Source of the DNA: Nevskia soli DSM 19509 | GTDB taxonomy: Bacteria > Pseudomonadota > Gammaproteobacteria > Nevskiales > Nevskiaceae | Assembly: GCF_000711955.1 (NCBI RefSeq) | Contig: NZ_JONR01000010.1 | Span: 1 to 64,000 of the forward strand | Reading direction: 5' to 3' | DNA length: 64,000 bases | Part shown: positions 45,816-53,804 of the stretch, one piece after another | How the letters are laid out: each line of letters starts with the position of its first letter | Position numbering within the stretch: position 1 is the first letter of the stretch | Translations under genes and position numbers: made by a program | The notes under the pieces: model-generated | The model's input: the letters and a program-made list of their open reading frames with translations, nothing else | What the model was told of the DNA's origin: nothing | The model's database searches: none

Positions 45816-45889
45816 GGTCGGCTCAAGCGCAGCGGAGCCGACACTGCGCCACGGCCGGGCTCGTCGGCTCCGCTGCGCTTGAGCCGACC
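45816..45889. repeat. Paired GTAG-type REP-like inverted repeat
   Basis: Perfect 27-bp arms (45816-45842 and 45863-45889) around a 20-bp spacer. The right unit, read on the minus strand, begins GTAGGTCGGCTCAAGCGC; the left begins GAAG. It lies between the divergent-facing HIT gene end and the SDR gene start. Confidence 0.65.
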
Positions 45890-45924
45890 TACCAGTGCCG
45901 GAGCCGCTTTTACCGCGGTTCGGT

Positions 45925-46365
45925 TTAAACCAGGGGGCCGGCGTATTCCTCGACGAACCCCGCCGGCAGATGCGGTCGCAACAGCGCCAGCCGCTGCGCC
46001 AGCTCCTCCGCCGTATAAGCCCGCGCCGGATGCCGCCCCCACACCGGTGCCGGCCAGGCCGGATCACCCGCATGGCGCACAATATGGTGCAGATGCAGCT
46101 GCGGCACCATATTGCCCAGCGCCGCGATATTGAGCTTGTCGCCCCGGAAGGCGGCCATCAAGGCCCGCGACAGCGTAGTCGATTCGCGCAGCAGCAGCGC
46201 CTGCCCAGGCTCGTCCAGCTCGTAGATCTCGCGCAGCCCGGCGTGCTGCGGCACCAGGATGAACCAGGGATATTGCGCATCGTTCATCAACAGCAGCAGG
46301 CCCAGTTCGAAATGACCGAGCCGGTGGCAGTCCTTCGCCAGCTGCGGATGCAGGGCGAAGCTCAT
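45925..46365 (-). CDS. HIT-domain nucleotide hydrolase-like protein
   Basis: A 146-residue histidine-triad protein. The triad motif reads QLHLHHIVRH (near 100-110), preceded by LNIAALGNMVPQ, as in Ap4A-hydrolase/HIT COG0537 proteins. The opening FALHPQLAKDCHRLGHFELGLLLLMND is the strand pair of the fold. The family hydrolyses or transfers nucleoside phosphates; the substrate here is unknown. The ATG at 46365 gives the family N-terminus. It follows the thioesterase gene by about 67 bp and is probably in one transcript with it. Confidence 0.88.
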   Translation of the reverse strand: MSFALHPQLAKDCHRLGHFELGLLLLMNDAQYPWFILVPQHAGLREIYELDEPGQALLLRESTTLSRALMAAFRGDKLNIAALGNMVPQLHLHHIVRHAGDPAWPAPVWGRHPARAYTAEELAQRLALLRPHLPAGFVEEYAGPLV

Positions 46366-46432
46366 GCACGCGTCGCGAGCGGCGCGGAGTGGCCCCGCGC
46401 GCAGCATGGGGATCTGAGCGTCGCGAGTCGGC

Positions 46433-46882
46433 TCATGCCGGCTTGCCTTCCTTCAGCGACACCACCGCCATGGTCAGGCGCGAGATGCACACCAGCCGCT
46501 GCTGCTCGTCCTCGATGCGGATTTCCCACACCTGGGTGGTGCGGCCCACATGCAGCGGCCGGGCGGTGCCGGTGACGATGCCCTGGGTGGCTGCGCGGAT
46601 ATGGTTGGCGTTGATTTCCAGGCCCACGGTGAAGACCTGGCCGGGGTCGGTGCAGAGGCTGGCGGCGATGCTGCCCAGCTCCTCCGCCAGCACGCAGGAG
46701 GCGCCGCCGTGCAGGCGGCCATAGGGCTGCCTGGTGCGCCCGTCCACCGGCATGGTGCCGCGCAGGTAATCCTCGCCGATTTCGGTGAGGCGCAGGCCGA
46801 TGTGCTCGCCGATGGTGCCTGGGATGGGGAAGCGCTGGTCTGTCACCGGACCCAGGGTCACTGCTTGTTTCCAGATGGCCAT
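46433..46882 (-). CDS. PaaI-family hot-dog thioesterase
   Basis: A 149-residue PaaI/MenI-like thioesterase for aryl- or acyl-CoA. GRLHGGASCVLAEELGSIAASL (about 56-77) contains the HGG-x-x-x-x-x-x-E motif whose Glu is the catalytic residue. GLEINANHIRAATQGIVTGTARPLHVGRTTQVWEIRIED is the second strand set (by position about 87-125). Substrate not assigned: phenylacetyl, dihydroxynaphthoyl or acyl-CoA are possible. First gene of a pair with the HIT protein; a MITE-like element lies upstream. Confidence 0.9.
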   Translation of the reverse strand: MAIWKQAVTLGPVTDQRFPIPGTIGEHIGLRLTEIGEDYLRGTMPVDGRTRQPYGRLHGGASCVLAEELGSIAASLCTDPGQVFTVGLEINANHIRAATQGIVTGTARPLHVGRTTQVWEIRIEDEQQRLVCISRLTMAVVSLKEGKPA

Positions 46883-46971
46883 TGGCGGGCTTTTGTTGGG
46901 AGGGGTTGGAAACAGTCTAGCGCAAGCCCGCAACACATCGCCCGGACCACTCCGGTTAAACTCCGCCCATC

Positions 46972-46989
46972 TAAGCGTGGACGCCCTAG
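46972..46989. repeat. Partial end of a second MITE copy
   Basis: TAAGCGTGGACGCCCTAG resembles the right end of the 271-bp element (TAAGCGTGGACAGACCCTAG) with a short deletion and directly abuts its left end. It may be the remnant of an adjacent or earlier insertion. Confidence 0.45.
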
Positions 46990-47256
46990 GGTCTGTCCAC
47001 GCTTATTTGGTCGCTGCGTTGCCCCCAAAATCGCGTCAGGCTAGGCGCGAGGAGCGAAGTTTAGTACCACTAAATGAGCGACGAGCAACGACGAATGACG
47101 CGATTTTGGGGGCAACCCTCCGGGACGGGGGTAATTTTCGCGCATTGCGTCGTCTCTCCTCGCTCATGTACGGTTGGTACACTTCGCTCGTCGTTCCTAG
47201 CACTGCACGAAAATTACCCCCGTCGCAGCGATCAAATAAGCGTGGACAGACCCTAG
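46986..47256. mobile_element. 271-bp MITE-like element with nested hairpins
   Basis: 33-bp terminal inverted repeats (46986-47018 and 47224-47256) match at all but one position; the ends read CTAGGGTCTGTCCACGCTTA. Inside are two further hairpins: a perfect 21-bp pair (47018-47038 with 47096-47116) and a 20-bp pair with one mismatch (47125-47144 with 47204-47223). The loops of the two hairpins share CGCTCAT...TTCGCTC, in inverse order. No transposase frame exists. The right end sits one base before the start codon of the next gene. CTAG at both ends may be a target duplication. Confidence 0.8.
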
Positions 47257-47257
47257 A

Positions 47258-47905
47258 ATGGCCCGCACCGCCCTCATTGCCGGCAGCACCGGCCTCATCG
47301 GCAGCCTCCTGCTGCCCAAGCTGCTGGCCAGCCCCGCCTACGACCGCGTCGTCGCCGTCACGCGCCGTCCGCTGGCCCTGAGCCATCCCAAGCTGAGCAA
47401 CCCGCCCAGCGATTTCGAACACCTCGGCCAGCTGGGCGCGCAGCTCGCCGCGGACGACGTGTACTGCTGCCTCGGTACCACCACCGCCAAGGCCGGCGGC
47501 CAGGCTGGCCTGGAGCGGGTCGACTATCACATGGTTGTGGACCTGGCCCGCAGTGCCCGCGCGGCCGGCGCCCGGCAGTTCGTGGTGGTTTCCGCCGTCG
47601 GCGCCGCGCTGCGCTCACCCGCCTTCTACTCGCGGGTCAAGGCACGCATGGAGCGCAGCGTGGCCGAAGCCGGCTACGCCACGGTCCACATCCTGCGGCC
47701 CTCGCTGCTGCTCGGCGCGCGCCAGGAAGCGCGCCTGGCGGAGGACATCGCGCAAAAGGTTTCGCCGCTGCTGTCGCCCTTGTTCATCGGCAGACTGAGC
47801 CAGTATCGCCCGGTGCAGGCGGAGCAGGTGGCGGACGCGATGCTGACGCTGGCCCTGCGCCCGTCCAGCGGGGTGCACATCCACCACTATCCTTTTATCG
47901 ATTAG
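47258..47905 (+). CDS. NAD(P)-binding oxidoreductase, TIP30/HTATIP2-like
   Basis: A 215-residue atypical short-chain dehydrogenase. ALIAGSTGLIGSLLLPKLL (about 5-23) is the nucleotide-binding loop; DDVYCCLGTTTAKAGGQAGLERVDY and FVVVSAVGAALRSPAFYSRVKARMER (Tyr-x-x-x-Lys as YSRVK, near 128-132) match the TIP30-like group. The C-terminal SPLFIGRLSQYRPVQAEQVADAML is typical. Its ATG is one base after the MITE end, so any ribosome-binding site and promoter must lie in the element. The CPA2 antiporter gene follows 12 bp later. Confidence 0.87.
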   Translation: MARTALIAGSTGLIGSLLLPKLLASPAYDRVVAVTRRPLALSHPKLSNPPSDFEHLGQLGAQLAADDVYCCLGTTTAKAGGQAGLERVDYHMVVDLARSARAAGARQFVVVSAVGAALRSPAFYSRVKARMERSVAEAGYATVHILRPSLLLGARQEARLAEDIAQKVSPLLSPLFIGRLSQYRPVQAEQVADAMLTLALRPSSGVHIHHYPFID

Positions 47906-47917
47906 GCGCGAAATCTC

Positions 47918-49096
47918 ATGGCCGCTCCGGCAGGCGAGGCACACGGCACCCAGCTGCTGTTTGAACTGTTCGTCATGCTCGGCGGTGCCAAACTGATGGC
48001 GGAAATCTTCGCCTGGCTGCGCCAGCCCACCGTGGTCGGAGAGATCCTGGCCGGCGTGCTGATCGGACCGCAGGTGCTGCACCTCGTCGCGCCGTCCGAG
48101 ACTTCGCACGTGCTGGCCGAACTCGGCGTGATCTTCCTGCTGTTCAACGTCGGCCTGGAAACCAAGCCCTCGTCGATCTTCAAGGTCGGGCGCATGGCGT
48201 TGCTGGTGGCGGTGCTCGGCGTGGCGGTGCCGATGCTCTGCGGCTACCTGCTGATGATGGCCTGGGACGGCAACAACATCGAAGCCCTGTTCATCGGCAC
48301 CGCGATGGTCGCCACCAGCGTCGGCATCACCGCGCGCGTCCTGGGCGACATGGGCCTGCTCGATTCCACTGCCGCCCGCATCATCCTCGGCGCCGCGGTG
48401 ATCGACGACATCCTCGGCCTGCTGGTGCTGGCCGCCGTGGCCAGCGCCGCGCAGGGCAGCGTCAACGTCGTCGAGATCGCCACCACCGCCCTGCTCGCCA
48501 TCGGCTTCGTCGCCGCCATCACCTTCCTCGGCGCCCCGGCCCTGACCCGCGCCGCGCCGCATTTCCGCCACCTGCGCGCCGGCAACGAATTCTTCGTCGT
48601 CGCCATCCTGCTCTGCTTCGGTCTGGCGCTGGCTGGAACCTACATCGGCGTGGCTGCCATCATCGGCGCCTTCCTCGCCGGCATGGCCCTGGCCGAGGCG
48701 GTCGAAGGCAACCACGACACGCACCAGCAGGTGCGCGGTGCCACCGAATTCCTGGTGCCGTTCTTCCTCGTCAACATTGGCATGCAACTCGATCTTGGCG
48801 TGTTCACCCATCCGCAGACCCTGCTGCTCGCTGTCGTCATGACCGCGGTGGCGGTGCTGACCAAGCTGGTGGGATGCGGCCTTGGTGCCCGGGGGCTGGG
48901 GATGCGGGGCGCCATGCAGGTTGGTGTCGGCATGGTGCCGCGGGGTGAGGTCGGTATCGTCGTCGCCCAGATCGGGCTTGGCGTCGGCGTCATCACCGAG
49001 TCGCTGTTCGGCGCGGTGCTGTTCATGGCTTGCGCCACCACGCTGATTGCGCCGCCGTTGATACGACCATTGTTTGCGGGGCAGAAGGCTCAATAG
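47918..49096 (+). CDS. CPA2-family cation:proton antiporter
   Basis: A 392-residue membrane protein with about 12 helices, Na+/H+ exchanger (KefB/NapA-like) domain. FLLFNVGLETKPSSIFKVG (about 70-88) and AAVIDDILGLLVLAAVAS with the ion-binding Asp-Asp pair (about 163-164) are diagnostic; PRGEVGIVVAQIGLG near the end is the conserved last helix. It lacks the cytoplasmic TrkA-N domain of KefB/C, so glutathione gating is unlikely. Ion choice (Na+ or K+) is not decided by sequence. Confidence 0.92.
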   Translation: MAAPAGEAHGTQLLFELFVMLGGAKLMAEIFAWLRQPTVVGEILAGVLIGPQVLHLVAPSETSHVLAELGVIFLLFNVGLETKPSSIFKVGRMALLVAVLGVAVPMLCGYLLMMAWDGNNIEALFIGTAMVATSVGITARVLGDMGLLDSTAARIILGAAVIDDILGLLVLAAVASAAQGSVNVVEIATTALLAIGFVAAITFLGAPALTRAAPHFRHLRAGNEFFVVAILLCFGLALAGTYIGVAAIIGAFLAGMALAEAVEGNHDTHQQVRGATEFLVPFFLVNIGMQLDLGVFTHPQTLLLAVVMTAVAVLTKLVGCGLGARGLGMRGAMQVGVGMVPRGEVGIVVAQIGLGVGVITESLFGAVLFMACATTLIAPPLIRPLFAGQKAQ

Positions 49097-49138
49097 TTCT
49101 GGGAATACCTCTCCCTCCGGGCGCAACTTTCAAACAAC

Positions 49139-49176
49139 GTCATTTCCGCGCAGCGACTCGCCTGCGCGGGAATGAC
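49139..49176. repeat. GTCATTTCCGCGCAG-type palindrome
   Basis: 15-nt arms (49139-49153, 49162-49176) with one mismatch and an 8-nt loop, in the gap after the antiporter gene. Of the common CGTCATTCCCGCG intergenic repeat type. Confidence 0.6.
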
Positions 49177-49281
49177 GGAGGAGCAGATAGTGCGCTTGGC
49201 CCCTCGATACACCCGCTTCGCGGGCACTCGGGGCGAACGGAGGGTGGTGTTGTTCAGATAGGAAAGCGGCCCCTCACCCCG

Positions 49282-49310
49282 ACCCTCTCCCTATGTTCAT
49301 GGGAGAGGGT
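49282..49310. repeat. ACCCTCTCCC hairpin repeat
   Basis: A perfect 10-bp stem (49282-49291 with 49301-49310) around TATGTTCAT. It belongs to the widespread CCTCACCCCGACCCTCTCCC intergenic repeat. It lies between the antiporter gene and the aldehyde dehydrogenase terminator. Confidence 0.5.
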
Positions 49311-49324
49311 GAACAGCAAGCCAC

Positions 49325-49357
49325 AAAAAAGCCGCGCCGGTTTTCACCGGCGCGGCT
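49325..49357 (-). terminator. Rho-independent terminator of the aldehyde dehydrogenase gene
   Basis: On the minus strand an 11-bp stem AGCCGCGCCGG/CCGGCGCGGCT with a 6-nt loop is followed by TTTTTT. It lies just after the stop codon. Confidence 0.92.
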
Positions 49358-49373
49358 GCTTTGAAACAACCGG

Positions 49374-50825
49374 CTAGACCGCCTTGAGCAGGAACTTGGC
49401 TATCTTTTGCGTGAAGTTCGTATACGGCGGATAGAACATCCAGTTGCTGGAGATCTGCGTCCGCACCACGGCGCGCTCGTGCGAGAAGGCCTTGAAGCCG
49501 TAGTGGCCGTGTCCGCTGCCGATGCCGGAGTTGTTGACGCCCCCGAAAGGCAGATTGCCGTGCAGGAACTGCACCACCGAGTTGTTGATGCAGGCGCCGC
49601 CGGAGGAGGTCTGCTGCATCACCTTCTGGATGTTCGCCTCGGTCTTGCTCCAGATGTACAGGGCCAGCGGCTTCTGGTCGGCGTTGATGCGGCGGATCAC
49701 GTCGTCGAGTTCGGTGTAGGAGATGATCGGCAGCAGCGGGCCGAAGATTTCCTCCTGCATGATCTTGGCGTCGTCCGGGATGTTGTCGAGCAGGGTCGGC
49801 GCGATGTAGCAGTTCTGCTCGTCGACGTCGCCGCCGGTGAGGGTGCGCGCGCCGCGCGTCCTGGCGTCGTCGAGCAGGGCCTTGATGCGGCCGGTGTGGC
49901 GCTGGTTGACCACGCGCGCCAGGAACGGGCTGGTCTTCTGCGCGGCGGCGCCGCTGCCGTAGGCCTTGTCCAGGGTTTCCTTGCACAGGCGCACGAACTC
50001 GTCCTTGACCGAGGCATGGACGTAGATGTGATCCGGTGCGATGCAGGTCTGGCCGTTGTTGGTGTACTTGGACCACATCAGGTTGCGCGCCGCTTCCTTG
50101 AGGTTGGCGCTGGCGTCGATGATGGTCGGCGACTTGCCGCCCAGCTCGAGGGTAACGCTGGTCAGGTGCTTGGCGGCGGCGGCCATCACCACCTTGCCGA
50201 TGGAGGGCGCGCCGGTGAAGAAGATGTGATCGAACGGCAGGTCGAGAAGGGCGGTCGAAACCTTGACGTCGCCCTCGAAGATTGCGACCTCGTCCTCGTG
50301 GAAGATTTCGCGCACGATCTTGACCATCACGGCCGACAGATGCGGCGTCATTTCCGACGGCTTGAGGATAGCGGTGTTGCCGGCGGCGATGGCGGAGACC
50401 AGCGGGCCGAAGGTCAGGTTCACCGGGTAGTTCCACGGCGAGATGATCAGGCAGCGGCCCTTGGGCTGGTACTGCACCCAGCCCTTGAGGCCGAGCGTGG
50501 CGCGGGTGGGCATGACCCGCGCCGGCTTCATCCACTTGCGCAGGTGGCGCACGGTTTCCTTGGCCTCGAGCACCACGCTGAGGATTTCGGTGATGTCGAC
50601 TTCCGCGGGCGGCTTCTTGAAGTCGGCGTAGCCGGCGTCGTAGAAGTCCTGGGTGTGCGCGATCACCGCGTCCTTGAGCTTGTTGATCTTGGCCTTGCGC
50701 TCCTCGAAGGTGGAGCTGCGCAGGCGCAGGGCGGCGAGGCGCTGGCGCTCGAACACGCGCTGGATCTCGCTCTCGAGGCCCTGCTGGGCGACGGCGGACG
50801 GCAGGTAGGAAACGACGGTATTCAT
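49374..50825 (-). CDS. alkH: Aldehyde dehydrogenase, AlkH-like
   Basis: A 483-residue class 3-type aldehyde dehydrogenase that would oxidise fatty aldehydes from alkane degradation to acids. It matches the plasmid AlkH of Pseudomonas closely in pattern: FDHIFFTGAPSIGKVVM, VTLELGGKSPTIID (catalytic Glu), KYTNNGQTCIAPDHIYVH (catalytic Cys near 244), EEIFGPLLPIISY and LPFGGVNNSGIGSGHGHYGFKAFSHE. Length equals AlkH. GGAGGAA precedes the start. Upstream at 50871-50892 is a half-match to the alkB operator, implying shared control. Confidence 0.9.
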   Translation of the reverse strand: MNTVVSYLPSAVAQQGLESEIQRVFERQRLAALRLRSSTFEERKAKINKLKDAVIAHTQDFYDAGYADFKKPPAEVDITEILSVVLEAKETVRHLRKWMKPARVMPTRATLGLKGWVQYQPKGRCLIISPWNYPVNLTFGPLVSAIAAGNTAILKPSEMTPHLSAVMVKIVREIFHEDEVAIFEGDVKVSTALLDLPFDHIFFTGAPSIGKVVMAAAAKHLTSVTLELGGKSPTIIDASANLKEAARNLMWSKYTNNGQTCIAPDHIYVHASVKDEFVRLCKETLDKAYGSGAAAQKTSPFLARVVNQRHTGRIKALLDDARTRGARTLTGGDVDEQNCYIAPTLLDNIPDDAKIMQEEIFGPLLPIISYTELDDVIRRINADQKPLALYIWSKTEANIQKVMQQTSSGGACINNSVVQFLHGNLPFGGVNNSGIGSGHGHYGFKAFSHERAVVRTQISSNWMFYPPYTNFTQKIAKFLLKAV

Positions 50826-50870
50826 GGGGAAATTCCTCCGGCAACTTCAGCGCGCAGGCGCGCGCGCCGC

Positions 50871-50892
50871 TTATTGAACGACCGTCCGAGCT
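50871..50892 (-). promoter_or_regulatory. Operator-like site upstream of the aldehyde dehydrogenase
   Basis: TTATTGAACGA (50871-50881) matches perfectly one arm of the 2286-2307 alkB operator read on the minus strand; the other arm matches at about 5 of 11 positions. It sits 46 bp before the start codon, where a repressor could act. Confidence 0.5.
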
Positions 50893-51040
50893 TAAGCAAA
50901 AAGCCGCTGACGCGCCAGCACGGTAATGTCAGTGACTACCTGCCGCGACGGACCGGCAACTAGCCTACGCCGGATGGCGGTGGCGCGGGCCTACCGGAGG
51001 ATAGGGGGCGCGCCTTATTCCGCCGCCACGGAAATAATCG

Positions 51041-52063
51041 TTACCCGGCCTGCTGCGCCGGCCAGATGTGCACGCCGTATTTCCAGTAGCCGGCGACATT
51101 GTTGAGACGCGCGTCCTGGTCGGTAGGCATGGGCAGCACCTCGCCCTCGATCTGCTGCTGCAGGAACGGCGCCAGCGCGGCCCCGCCGCCGCCGGTGATG
51201 ATGATGGCGTCCATGTCCCAGTCGTCCGCCCAGAGGCGGTTGGCCTCGGTGGCGATGCGGGTGGCGAGCTGGCTGTAGGCCTGCTGCGCCAGCACGGTGA
51301 GGTCGTACTTCTGGCCCTTGATCTTGATCACACCGCGGGTCACCGCCTCGTACAGGCGATACAGTTCGACCTGGGTGCCGCTCTTCTCGTGCAGCAGGTT
51401 GGCGATGGCGTTGTAGGCCACCGACATGCCGGAATCGGTGGACAGGCTGCCGCGCTCGGAATAGCGGGTCTTGTCGCTGATGGTGAAGTCGGTGGTGCGG
51501 AAGCCGATGTCGATGACGCCGATCTTGTCGGTGACGAAGCGCTGGTTCAGCGCCTTGCCCTGGCCGTCGAGCATCTGGTTGAAGAGCGAGCCGAAGGGCT
51601 GCGGCACCACCCGCACCTTCTCGATGTAGATGGTCTTGTCCTCGCGCGTGCCGTTGGCCTGCACCACGGTGACGGTGTGGCGCTGCTGCAGCAGGGTGGT
51701 GAGGGCGTCCTTGTACTTGCGGAAGAAGCTGATCGGCAGGCCGGTGACCAGGCGCACCGGGTCGCCGTGCTCGACGTAGGGCGACAGCGCGGCCAGGCCG
51801 AGCAGCTTGGCGTACTTGGCGATGAATTGGGCGTGGTCCAGGGTGAAGCCGCGGCCGCGCGACTGCGTTTCCGCCAGCTCGCCGATGAAGATGTCTTCCC
51901 CGCCGATGGAGAAATGCCGCGGCTGCGATGCCTGCGAGGGCAGCAGCGATTCGGCGAACTGGATCGGGTTGGCCTCGCCGACGATGGATTTGAATACCTG
52001 GAACTGCCGGCCATCCGTGGCTTTGGTGTATCCAAAGCCGATGTCCGCGGCCAAAATGCGCAT
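51041..52063 (-). CDS. ParM/StbA-family actin-like ATPase (chromosomal orphan)
   Basis: A 340-residue actin-fold protein. Phosphate-1 loop DIGFGYTKATDG (7-18), phosphate-2 loop VIDIGFRTTDFTI near 185-195, and adenosine motif IITGGGGAALAPFL near 290. GLPISFFRKYKDALTTLLQQRH resembles the ALP-type N-terminal domain of plasmid segregation actins (ParM, Alp). No ParR-like partner or centromere-like repeat array is recognisable within a few hundred bases, so this is not a plain plasmid partition cassette; it may be a chromosomal cytoskeletal filament. The ATG at 52063 removes an unlikely 16-residue extension. Confidence 0.85.
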   Translation of the reverse strand: MRILAADIGFGYTKATDGRQFQVFKSIVGEANPIQFAESLLPSQASQPRHFSIGGEDIFIGELAETQSRGRGFTLDHAQFIAKYAKLLGLAALSPYVEHGDPVRLVTGLPISFFRKYKDALTTLLQQRHTVTVVQANGTREDKTIYIEKVRVVPQPFGSLFNQMLDGQGKALNQRFVTDKIGVIDIGFRTTDFTISDKTRYSERGSLSTDSGMSVAYNAIANLLHEKSGTQVELYRLYEAVTRGVIKIKGQKYDLTVLAQQAYSQLATRIATEANRLWADDWDMDAIIITGGGGAALAPFLQQQIEGEVLPMPTDQDARLNNVAGYWKYGVHIWPAQQAG

Positions 52064-52315
52064 GCGCAACTCCCTGCCCAGCCAATTGATTGATGGCGGG
52101 GTTTGTAGCATGGGGGCCGGGTGCGGTCAAAACCGGCGCGGCACGCCCTTTTCAGCCTGGGCCTGCGATGACGGAATCATGGCGGCGGATCGAGTCATCC
52201 TGCCGCAGCGAAACGGGCGTGAATCCGGAACATGCTTAGTCTTTTCCGGCCGCCAAGGCGGTCCATATGGCGGGATGCGCCCGCCGACGCCTAAAATCGA
52301 CGCTCATTTCCCGGC

Positions 52316-52693
52316 ATGCCGCCCTTGACCGTTTTCCGCAACCGCAGGCAGCAGTTCGCCCTCTGGCTGGCGCTGGCGGCGGTGTTCTATCGCGCCCTGA
52401 TCCCGGTGGGCTTCATGCCGGCCAGCGCGGCGCAGGTACGCGCGGGCGCGGTCCTGGTGCTCTGCTCCGGCGGGCTGCTGCAGACGGCGGAACCGCAGGC
52501 GCCGGGCAAGGCCGGCATGCATGCCTACGCGGAGTGCGGCTTTGCCGCCGCCGCAGCGGCACCGCCCCCGGCCGCTGTGGATGCGCCGCGGTTCACGGTC
52601 GCTTCCGTTCCGGTCATTTCCGGCGCGCTTCCCGCCGCGCCCACGCTGCAACTGGCGCTGCCGCCGGCGCGGGGCCCTCCGCTGTTCTCCTGA
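52316..52693 (+). CDS. DUF2946 family protein
   Basis: A 125-residue protein of the DUF2946 type. An N-terminal helix (QQFALWLALAAVFYRALIPVGFMPAS, about 12-37, the family RALIPxGFMP mark) is followed by a short polar region with LVLCSGG and ECGFAAAAAAPP, and a Pro/Ala-rich tail. DUF2946 genes often neighbour copper or iron uptake genes; here the next gene encodes a CxxCxC outer-membrane barrel and the convergent operon is Fur-box controlled. Function unknown. Confidence 0.75.
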   Translation: MPPLTVFRNRRQQFALWLALAAVFYRALIPVGFMPASAAQVRAGAVLVLCSGGLLQTAEPQAPGKAGMHAYAECGFAAAAAAPPPAAVDAPRFTVASVPVISGALPAAPTLQLALPPARGPPLFS

Positions 52694-52778
52694 TGCTGTG
52701 AAGACATGAAGCCGCGCACCGGGGTGCGCGGCATCGGCGCGTCGAGCGCCGCATCATCAGAATGATCGGGAGAACACC

Positions 52779-53744
52779 ATGCATCTGTCTTTTCGCGCAA
52801 GGCTGGGCCTGCTCGCCGCCGCTGTTTCCGCCGTTCCGCTTCCAGCGCTGGCCTGTGCGGCCTGCGGCTGCACCGTCGGCACCGAATGGGCCGGCTCAGG
52901 CTATTCCACCGGCACCGGCTGGCGGGTGGACCTGCGCTACGATTATGTCGACCAGAGCCAGTTGCGCCTCGGTTCCAACGCCGTCGACAAACACAGTTAT
53001 GTTCCCGACGATCCGGACCAGGAGATCCAGCAGGGCACGCTGACTCGCTCCTACACGCTGGGCGTGGACTACAGCATCAACCGCGACTGGGGCGTCGATG
53101 TGCAGATCCCCTATATCGATCGCGAACACGAGACCATCGATACCGCCGGCAACCCCTTGTCGACCTCGCACTTGTACGGCATCGGCGACGTGCGCATCCT
53201 CGGCCGCTACCAGGGCTTCTTCGAGGACCGTACCTGGGGCGTGCAGTTCGGCCTCAAGCTGCCGAGCGGCCCGACCCGAGGCAATTTCATCTCGGGGCCG
53301 GCGGCAGGGGAACAAGTGGATCGCGGACTGCAGCCCGGCAGCGGCACCACCGACCTGCTGCTCGGCATCTACAACTTCGAGCCGATCAGCCGCAACTGGG
53401 ATCGCTTCGAGCAGCTCCAGTTCAAACAGGCGCTCAATTCCGACGCCGGCTTCCGCCCGGCGACGCAGCTCACCGGCAATGTGGGGGTGCGCTACGTCGC
53501 CAATCCAGCCATCGTGCCGCAGCTGCAGGTGAACCTGCGCTGGGAAGGACACGAGATCGGCGAAAACGGCGACTACGCCAACAGCGGCGACCGCGCCGTG
53601 TTCGTCAGCCCCGGCCTGACGGCGCGGGTGCTGCGGCAGGTGCATGCCTACGGCTTCGTGCAGTTGCCGGTGTACCAGTTCTACAAGGGATTGGAATTGG
53701 CGCCGCGCTACAGCGTCACGGCGGGGTTGAGCTACAGCTTCTGA
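52779..53744 (+). CDS. Outer-membrane beta-barrel with CxxCxC N-terminus
   Basis: A 321-residue protein with a signal peptide (MHLSFRARLGLLAAAVSAVPLPALA). The mature N-terminus opens CAACGCTVGTEW, a CxxCxC cluster that could bind metal or form disulfides. The rest alternates hydrophobic and polar residues (VDLRYDYVDQSQ, LGVDYSINRDWGVDVQIPYI, WGVQFGLKLPSG, YSVTAGLSYSF) and ends in an aromatic C-terminal Phe, as outer-membrane barrels do. It lies 85 bp after the DUF2946 gene and is convergent with the TlpA gene. Likely a transporter-type porin for metal or aromatic solutes; not known. Confidence 0.78.
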   Translation: MHLSFRARLGLLAAAVSAVPLPALACAACGCTVGTEWAGSGYSTGTGWRVDLRYDYVDQSQLRLGSNAVDKHSYVPDDPDQEIQQGTLTRSYTLGVDYSINRDWGVDVQIPYIDREHETIDTAGNPLSTSHLYGIGDVRILGRYQGFFEDRTWGVQFGLKLPSGPTRGNFISGPAAGEQVDRGLQPGSGTTDLLLGIYNFEPISRNWDRFEQLQFKQALNSDAGFRPATQLTGNVGVRYVANPAIVPQLQVNLRWEGHEIGENGDYANSGDRAVFVSPGLTARVLRQVHAYGFVQLPVYQFYKGLELAPRYSVTAGLSYSF

Positions 53745-53766
53745 GTGACTGGAATGAGGTTTTGAC

Positions 53767-53798
53767 CGCCGCGCCCCTTTTTTTCCGGGGGCGCGGCG
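53767..53798. terminator. Hairpin between the barrel gene and tlpA-like gene
   Basis: An 11-bp stem CGCCGCGCCCC/GGGGCGCGGCG (53767-53777, 53788-53798) with a T-rich loop, between convergent stops. It serves both directions or neither strongly; there is no tail T-run. Confidence 0.5.
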
Positions 53799-53804
53799 CG
53801 TTCG

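Noticed and set aside
51041..52063. Integrated plasmid partition locus
   Set aside because: Only the actin-like gene is present; no ParR, replication gene or iteron array, and both flanks are ordinary chromosomal genes.
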